Under the pieces are notes generated by a model. It was not told where the DNA came from, did not search any database, and saw only the letters and a program-made list of their open reading frames with translations. This document shows, piece after piece, positions 39,724-45,207 of a DNA stretch of 45,207 nucleotides. The stretch covers positions 1 to 45,207 of the forward strand of contig CAIKLQ010000454.1 of NCBI GenBank assembly GCA_903828255.1, written 5' to 3'. The stretch is from an uncultured Verrucomicrobiota bacterium. Lineage in GTDB: Bacteria > Verrucomicrobiota > Verrucomicrobiia > Limisphaerales > JADLHS01. Both the position numbers and the translations under genes were made by a program. The stretch's first letter is position 1. Each line of letters begins with the position of its first letter.

Positions 39724-42123
39724 ATGAAAATTTTAGTTCACCTATGCTGGCTCGGGATGTTGGTTTGCCTGGCCTTCGCATCCTACCCTGCCCAATCGCA
39801 ACCAGACGTGGTCGTCTTTGATGAAGATGACGCGGCGGGGGTGGGTTACTACGACGCCTCTGTGCCCAGCCTCACCGCGCCCAGTCAGTTGACGACGTTC
39901 CCGTCGCCTTTCGGCGGTAAGCTGCCCATTCTCACTAACCAGGCTTTCACCGGCAGCCAATGCGCGCTGCTCGAATGGAAATCCGCGCCGGGGGGCAACT
40001 GGACTTTCTTCATCGCCAGCCCGGCCTTTCAAACCCGCGATCTCACCGGACTGTCCAACGTGGTCCTATTCGTCAACGGCTCGGCCGCCATCCCCGCCGC
40101 CAGCCTGCCGAAGCTGGGCTTGGAGAGCAGTGCGAATCAAAGAACCCCGAGCGCCAGCCTCGCCAGTTTTCTGCCGGAAGGAATGGACGGCGATACGAAT
40201 ACCTGGCAACGCGTTGTGGTCCCGTTGACCGCCTTCCAGCCTTATGGGCTGTTTGCGCCGAGCCAATTCAAGGACGGGTTTTTTAGTCAGGACGCGGCGG
40301 ACAATGTGACCCGAACCGTGTGGCTCGACGATATTCGCGTCACGGATGGCCGCGTCCCCGGCGCTCCCACCGACGTGACCACGGGTGCGGGTGACCGGAG
40401 TGTCGTGCTGCATTGGGTGCGCAATACCGAGGCGAACCTCGCTGGCTACCGCATCTATCGCGGTAGCGGCCCGAGTGGCCCTTTCGCTTTGTTGAATTCA
40501 ACCCCGGTGGTCCTACCGAGCTTTGCCGACTTCGCCGTGACCAACGGGCAGAGTTATTTCTACGCCGTCCGCGCCCTTACCACCGGCTACGATGAAAGCT
40601 CCGACTCAACTATCGTGAGCGCGACCCCGCACGCGTTCGCCAACGACGCGGACTTCCTCGAATACGTGCAGCAAACGACGTTCGATTACTTCTGGTACGA
40701 GGCCAACCCGACTAACGGTTTGATTCGCGATCGCAGCCAGCCGAATTCGGTCGTGAGCGTCGCGGGAGTTGGCTTCGGACTTACCGGCATTGGCATTGCG
40801 ATTGATCACGGCTGGATTACGCGCGCCCAAGGACGCCAGCGCGTGCTGAAAACCTTGCGCACCTTTCGCGACGGCCCACAGGGTACCAACGCTACCGGCA
40901 TGGTCGGCTATAAAGGCTGGTTTTATCACATGCTCGGACTGAACAGCGCTACCCGTGACGGCACTTCGGAGCTTTCCTCGATTGACACGGGACTGCTGCT
41001 GGCCGGAGTGCTCGACGCGAAGCAATACTTCGACGCAAACCAACCGGACGAGAATGAAATCCGCTCTGCTGCCGACACGCTCTTTAACCGGGTGGACTGG
41101 CAGTGGATGGCCAACGGCGCAAACTCACTCACTATGGGCTGGAAGCCGGAGAGTGGCTTCCTGCCCTGGCGCTGGATCGGCTACAACGAAGCGATGGTGC
41201 TCTATATCATGGGACTGGGCGCGGCCACGAATCCGGTGCCGGCGGTCCAGTGGAGCAGTTGGACCAGCGGCTACACTTGGCGCACGAATTACGGCTCCGC
41301 CTATGTCGAGTTTCCGCCGCTGTTCGGCCACCAGTATTCGCATTGCTGGATTGATTTCCGTCACATCGCCGACGCCTACATGAACGCCCGCGGGATCAGT
41401 TACTTTGAGAATTCCCGCCGGGCGACACTAGCCCAGCGCGCCTATTGCATCGCCAACCCTGGCGGGTTCACCGGCTATGGCTCGAACGCGTGGGGTATCA
41501 CCGCGTGCGATGGGCCGGGCTATGGCCGCTTCGCGGGTTACAACGCTCGCGGCGCGCCGCCGGCTCAAAATGACGACGGCACGCTCGCGCCCACCGCGGT
41601 CGGCGGCTCGCTGGCCTTCGCGCCGGAAGTCTGCCTGCCAACGCTCCGCAATCTCTACGATCAATTCCGCACGAACATCTGGACCGGCTATGGGTTTTGC
41701 GACGCGTTCAACCGCACCGCGAACTGGTGGGACGTGGACGTGCTCAGCATTGATCAGGGAGCGATCCTTTTGATGATCGAAAACTATCGCACGCAAAAAG
41801 TCTGGCGCCGCTTCATGCGCATCCCGGAAATCCAGCGCGGCTTACAAGCGGCTGGTTTCACGAATCTGACCTTTGTGTCTCCCACCATCGAGCGTGGACC
41901 GGTCCCGGGAGGCATGAAGCTGAACTGGGCCAGCGTGAATAGCCGGTCCTATCAAGTGGAATACTCGGCCGAACTCTCCAACTGGGTCCTATCGCCAGCC
42001 GGCTTTCTGACGGCCTCCGGCCCGGTCTTGAGCTGGCAGGACAACGGCCCGCCCGCGACCGACAGCCGCCCCGCCGACACTAGCCAGCGTTTCTATCGCA
42101 CGTTCCAATTCGGCCCGCCGTGA
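39724..42123 (+). CDS. Secreted PF10091 (GH144-like) glucanase with CBM-like, FN3 and C-terminal modules
   Basis: The ATG at 39724 gives a signal peptide (MKILVHLCWLGMLVCLAFASYPAQS); the ORF-track TTG at 39652 is less likely. Residues up to about 210 form a beta-sandwich domain (WKSAPGGNWTFFIASPAF...WLDDIRVTDG). A fibronectin-III-like domain spans about 214-300 (APTDVTTGAGDRSVVLHW). The catalytic part (about 309-709) has FLEYVQQTTFDYFWYEANPTNGLIRDRS, GWFYHMLGLN, SSIDTGLLLAGVLDA, GYNEAMVLYIMGLG, PLFGHQYSHCWIDFR and GYGSNAWGITACDGPGY. This is PF10091, formerly called glycoamylase and now linked to GH144 endo-beta-1,2-glucanases. The C-terminus (SYQVEYSAELSNWVLSPAG...QRFYRTFQF) is the shared module. 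Substrate is inferred. Confidence 0.85.
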   Translation: MKILVHLCWLGMLVCLAFASYPAQSQPDVVVFDEDDAAGVGYYDASVPSLTAPSQLTTFPSPFGGKLPILTNQAFTGSQCALLEWKSAPGGNWTFFIASPAFQTRDLTGLSNVVLFVNGSAAIPAASLPKLGLESSANQRTPSASLASFLPEGMDGDTNTWQRVVVPLTAFQPYGLFAPSQFKDGFFSQDAADNVTRTVWLDDIRVTDGRVPGAPTDVTTGAGDRSVVLHWVRNTEANLAGYRIYRGSGPSGPFALLNSTPVVLPSFADFAVTNGQSYFYAVRALTTGYDESSDSTIVSATPHAFANDADFLEYVQQTTFDYFWYEANPTNGLIRDRSQPNSVVSVAGVGFGLTGIGIAIDHGWITRAQGRQRVLKTLRTFRDGPQGTNATGMVGYKGWFYHMLGLNSATRDGTSELSSIDTGLLLAGVLDAKQYFDANQPDENEIRSAADTLFNRVDWQWMANGANSLTMGWKPESGFLPWRWIGYNEAMVLYIMGLGAATNPVPAVQWSSWTSGYTWRTNYGSAYVEFPPLFGHQYSHCWIDFRHIADAYMNARGISYFENSRRATLAQRAYCIANPGGFTGYGSNAWGITACDGPGYGRFAGYNARGAPPAQNDDGTLAPTAVGGSLAFAPEVCLPTLRNLYDQFRTNIWTGYGFCDAFNRTANWWDVDVLSIDQGAILLMIENYRTQKVWRRFMRIPEIQRGLQAAGFTNLTFVSPTIERGPVPGGMKLNWASVNSRSYQVEYSAELSNWVLSPAGFLTASGPVLSWQDNGPPATDSRPADTSQRFYRTFQFGPP

Positions 42124-42242
42124 AGACCGGGACCTTATGATTCAAGCAGAGTCGAGAGGCCGCCATTGTCTCCCTCTCCCCCGCGATGGGAGCGGGAAAC
42201 GACCGCCGAAATCGGGTTTGCCCCACGGACCTGACAGTGAGT

Positions 42243-45207
42243 TCATTTCTTTTGTCCCGACGGCGCGTTCAGAATGAAGCTGATCAGATTGCGAAAATCC
42301 GCATCCGGCATTTGCTCCAAGCCTTCCGGCATCACTGACAATTCACTTGCGCGCATGGTTGCGATGTTGCTTCTTGCCACGCTTTCCTCCTTCGGGCCGG
42401 AGGACAAGAGCTTAACATGCGACGGCGTGTCCTCGACGAGTCGCCCGCTCAAGGAACGATCATCCTTCGTCTCGATCAGCACGTTCTCGTAGCCCTTGCC
42501 GACGATCTGGTTCGGATCAATCACGTTTGCCAGCAGCGCGTCGAGACTGGATCGGCCGGAGCCGGTGAGGTCCGGGCCAACTTCAGCGCCATCGCCGTTG
42601 AGTTTGTGGCAGACGAAACAGGTTTTCTTCGCGAGTTCGTGTCCAGCGGCGAGGTCCGCCGTGCCGTCCAGAATCATTTGCTTCTTGGCGGCGATGATTT
42701 TCTGTTTATCCGCGTTCGCTGGTCGGACGCGGCCAATCGCCAGCGCGGCGCGATTGCGGATGAGGTCGTCCTTCGACTCCGCTAGCGAACGCGCGGCGGA
42801 AACCGGCAGTTCGCCCGCAGCGATGGCTTTGGTCTCGATGGCCAAGAGCAAGGCCATGGCCCAGCGGCGGCGCGAAACCAAAACGTCCGCTGTCGCTGAC
42901 TTCACCGTCGGGCTGAAGCGCCGCCAGTTTGCGAGGAGCGGATGGGCCACGTCGTCGCCGCCGAGTTCGCCCAGCGCGCGGATGGCTTCCAAGGTCAGCG
43001 ACTCCGGGGTTTCGGTCGCGAGCAACTTTATCAGCGTGTCCCGTGCGGCGTCGCTTTTGAAGGAGCGGGCGGTTTGAATGGCCTTGATCCGCTCCGCCAC
43101 CGGCGCGCTCCCGTCGCTCACGAGCTTGAGGGTGAGTTCCATGGCGGAAGGGTCGCTCCAGAGCGCGCCCAATTGGCGGGCCCGGCTTTTCACTTCGGCG
43201 TTGTCGCTGCCGTTTAGTTTGGCGAAGAGCGGTTTCGTATCAGCGGTCGGCGCGAGCGGACGGGCCTGTTGACCTTCGATCAATCCGTCCAGCGCGGCGA
43301 GCGTGAGGCGGGCGTCCTTCTCCAGAATTCCGGCGAGGAACTCCGCCGCCTGATTTACTTTGGCCGCGTCGCCGGTGTCGCAGAGACGGCGCATGGATTT
43401 ACGGACGAGAATTCCGCTGAGCGGCATTGTGGCCGTGCCATTTTCGGTGTACCAGCGCAAGTCCGACTCGGGATGCCGCGCCAGCAACGGTTCTCTGGCC
43501 AGCCAGATCATGTAATTCACCAGCGGGTCTTTGCCGTCAGCCGCCGACCTGGTGAGCTTGGCCAGAACCGCATCCACCAGCGCGGTGTCGTTGATTTCAA
43601 AATCAGTCACCAGCCGGCTGGACACGACCCGGCGCACGGCGGTGGCGACGGCGAACTGCACGCGAGGATCGGCATCGGCGGCGAGGAATTCCAGTTCTCC
43701 GATCTCTTCGGTGGAGGAAGTGCCATCCAGGGCCACGCGCCAGGCGCCCATGCAGCGGCGCAACCATTCGTCCGCGTGGGCGGTGGTCGGCCCCCAAGCC
43801 ACCCAGCGCGGAATCGGGTTGCCCAATTCCTCATTCAGCCAAAACGCGGCGATGCGCGCCGAGAGAGAGGTTTTGCCGTCCAGCATGTTGACCAACGTGT
43901 TGATGAAGTCCGGCTCGTCTATGGGCGATGGGTATCGCTGGTTGAGTTGTTGGTATCTCGTGATTCGGTCACGCAAGACTCGTTGCGCCATGCGGCGTTG
44001 CCAAACGTTCGGGTGATCAAACCGTTTCACCAGTTCGGTTCCGGTCAGTTTAGACAAATCCCAATTTGCATCGGGTCGCGGCGGCATCTTCCGGCCCTTC
44101 TCCTCGCCGACGTAAACCACCCGCCAAATTCGTCCGCGCTCGCGATCCACGCCTTCCGGGTCGGCGTTGGCGTTTTGGTAGCAGGGATATTTGTCATACC
44201 AATCCGCAATCCAAAGCGCGCCGTCGGGGCCGACTTGCTCGCTCACCGGCATGAACCAGCCGTCGCTCGTCGTGAGAAAATCCTTTTCCGCGACGGCTTT
44301 GAAGCTCGCGCCGTTCGGGATGAGCCGGTCGTGATTGATCGCGTTCTGGTGAATGTTGCCCATGAACACGCGGCCCTGATACTCCGCCGGAAATTGATCG
44401 CCCTGATAAACGCAGATGCCGCAGTAAGCCGCCATGTGATGCTTGTGCTCCACGATGGACGGCAGGATTTCGTAGGCGTAAGGATTCGACGGCGTGCCCG
44501 CCTGCCGCTGATACGTGCCGCCGGGCGCGATGTGAAACAGATGATCAATCACGCACGCGCTGACGAACGCGTTGCCCGCGGCGTCGAAGTCCACGCCCCA
44601 CGGATTGCTCGTGCCCTCGGCGAATACCTCGAACTTCTTCGTGCGCGGATGATAGCGCGCGACGGCGGCGGTGACTTCCACGCCCGGCTCGCTGGCTTCG
44701 GGAATTTTCACCTTTGAGCGCGTGAAGATGCCGTGCGTCAGGTAAAGCCAGCCGTCCGGTCCCCAGGTGAAACCGTTCAGCAATTCGTGACGATCCTCCA
44801 TGCCGAAGCCCGTCAGCAAAACTTTCCGCGTGTCGGCGTGGTCGTCGTCGTTCGTGTCCTGCAAGAACAACAAGTCCGGCGCTTGCCCGACGTAAACGCC
44901 GTGGTTGCCCAACGCCAGTCCGGTGGCGAGATTCAGACCGTCGGCGAAGATCGTGATCTTGTCGGCGCGGCCGTCGTTGTCGGTGTCTTCGAGAATCTTA
45001 ATGCGATCGCGGCCCTTTTGTCCGGGAGGCGCGCCGAGCGGATATTCATAAAGTTCCAAAACCCAAAGCCGCCCGCGCTCGTCCCAAGTCATCGCGACGG
45101 GATTGACCACGTCCGGCTCGGCGGCGAAGAGGCGGACTTCAAATCCCTCCGGCACGACGAATTTCTTTTCCGCCTCGGCGGGCGCTAGTGCGGGCGTGGC
45201 GGCGGGC
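42243..45207 (-). CDS. PVC-type heme-binding dehydrogenase/HEAT/cytochrome c protein, 5'-truncated
   Basis: The frame stays open past the track's GTG at 45155 to the window edge (upstream residues AATPALAPAEAEKKFVVPEGF, which looks like the end of a signal peptide), so the true start is outside. The N-terminal half is a sugar-dehydrogenase-like propeller (FEVRLFAAEPDVVNPVAMTWDERGRLWV, ILEDTDNDGRADK, ELLNGFTWGPDGWLYLTHG, SDGWFMPVSEQVGPDGALWIADWYDKY). HEAT-like helical repeats follow (GNPIPRWVAWGPTT; TLEAIRALGELGGDDVAHPLL). A cytochrome c domain ends the protein with CFVCHKLNGDGAEVGPDLTGSGR (CXXCH). Such proteins are abundant in Planctomycetes and Verrucomicrobia and are thought to be secreted, carbohydrate-linked oxidoreductases; substrate unknown. 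It is convergent with the GH144-like gene. Confidence 0.92.
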   Translation of the reverse strand, partial: PAATPALAPAEAEKKFVVPEGFEVRLFAAEPDVVNPVAMTWDERGRLWVLELYEYPLGAPPGQKGRDRIKILEDTDNDGRADKITIFADGLNLATGLALGNHGVYVGQAPDLLFLQDTNDDDHADTRKVLLTGFGMEDRHELLNGFTWGPDGWLYLTHGIFTRSKVKIPEASEPGVEVTAAVARYHPRTKKFEVFAEGTSNPWGVDFDAAGNAFVSACVIDHLFHIAPGGTYQRQAGTPSNPYAYEILPSIVEHKHHMAAYCGICVYQGDQFPAEYQGRVFMGNIHQNAINHDRLIPNGASFKAVAEKDFLTTSDGWFMPVSEQVGPDGALWIADWYDKYPCYQNANADPEGVDRERGRIWRVVYVGEEKGRKMPPRPDANWDLSKLTGTELVKRFDHPNVWQRRMAQRVLRDRITRYQQLNQRYPSPIDEPDFINTLVNMLDGKTSLSARIAAFWLNEELGNPIPRWVAWGPTTAHADEWLRRCMGAWRVALDGTSSTEEIGELEFLAADADPRVQFAVATAVRRVVSSRLVTDFEINDTALVDAVLAKLTRSAADGKDPLVNYMIWLAREPLLARHPESDLRWYTENGTATMPLSGILVRKSMRRLCDTGDAAKVNQAAEFLAGILEKDARLTLAALDGLIEGQQARPLAPTADTKPLFAKLNGSDNAEVKSRARQLGALWSDPSAMELTLKLVSDGSAPVAERIKAIQTARSFKSDAARDTLIKLLATETPESLTLEAIRALGELGGDDVAHPLLANWRRFSPTVKSATADVLVSRRRWAMALLLAIETKAIAAGELPVSAARSLAESKDDLIRNRAALAIGRVRPANADKQKIIAAKKQMILDGTADLAAGHELAKKTCFVCHKLNGDGAEVGPDLTGSGRSSLDALLANVIDPNQIVGKGYENVLIETKDDRSLSGRLVEDTPSHVKLLSSGPKEESVARSNIATMRASELSVMPEGLEQMPDADFRNLISFILNAPSGQKK

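Noticed and set aside
42160-42205. Third copy of the ccctctcccc paired-hairpin repeat
   Set aside because: Only a partial match (ctccctctcccccgcgatggg) with no second hairpin, so too weak to list.

Overview
The window is GC-rich DNA that looks like a free-living Verrucomicrobiota genome (Pedosphaera/Limisphaerales-like), or a close PVC relative. The clues are: two prepilin-leader proteins with the [24 protein letters not shown] signature and a C-terminal DGH motif; a PVC-type dehydrogenase/HEAT/cytochrome c protein; many large secreted proteins built from Ig, TIG, CBM and propeller modules; and several families of palindromic repeats, some inside coding sequences. This assignment is inference from protein style; no rRNA or tRNA was seen. 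Both window edges cut through genes.

Layout. 1-4.9 kb (+): 3' part of a GH42-type beta-galactosidase-like gene, a dciA-type helicase-loader gene, and purL, which carries three in-frame repeat-derived insertions. 4.9-11.0 kb (+): a secreted six-TIG/DUF11 protein and an unusual 1197-residue FecR-TPR-outer-membrane-barrel fusion. 11.1-20.0 kb (-): a small orphan, a 1248-residue GH94/GH149/GH161-like phosphorylase with a repeat inserted in frame, a clan GH-A lipoprotein glycosidase, an MFS sugar porter and a prepilin-like protein. 20.3-36.1 kb (+): an almost unbroken run of exported proteins: an FGE-like protein, a 1666-residue Ig/PQQ-propeller protein, a seven-blade BNR-like propeller, a TPR-SGNH hydrolase, a triple-CBM protein, a second prepilin-like protein and a GH16 endo-beta-glucanase. 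36.4-42.1 kb (+): a sensor kinase with OB-fold-like sensory domains, its NarL-type regulator, and a PF10091 (GH144-like) secreted glucanase. 42.2-45.2 kb (-): 5'-truncated PVC heme protein.

How it may work together (inference). The middle of the window reads as a beta-glucan scavenging locus without SusC/SusD: secreted GH16 and GH144-like endo-glucanases and a CBM-only protein outside the cell, a GH-A lipoprotein for oligosaccharides, an MFS porter across the inner membrane, and a phosphorylase converting oligosaccharides to sugar-1-phosphate. The two-component system sits between the two glucanases. A nearly identical 19-bp palindrome lies in the predicted promoters of the MFS transporter and the CBM protein, 11.5 kb apart on opposite strands, which suggests one regulator controls both. 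Five secreted proteins share a C-terminal module, and the CBM protein and the GH16 enzyme share a CBM4/9-like domain.
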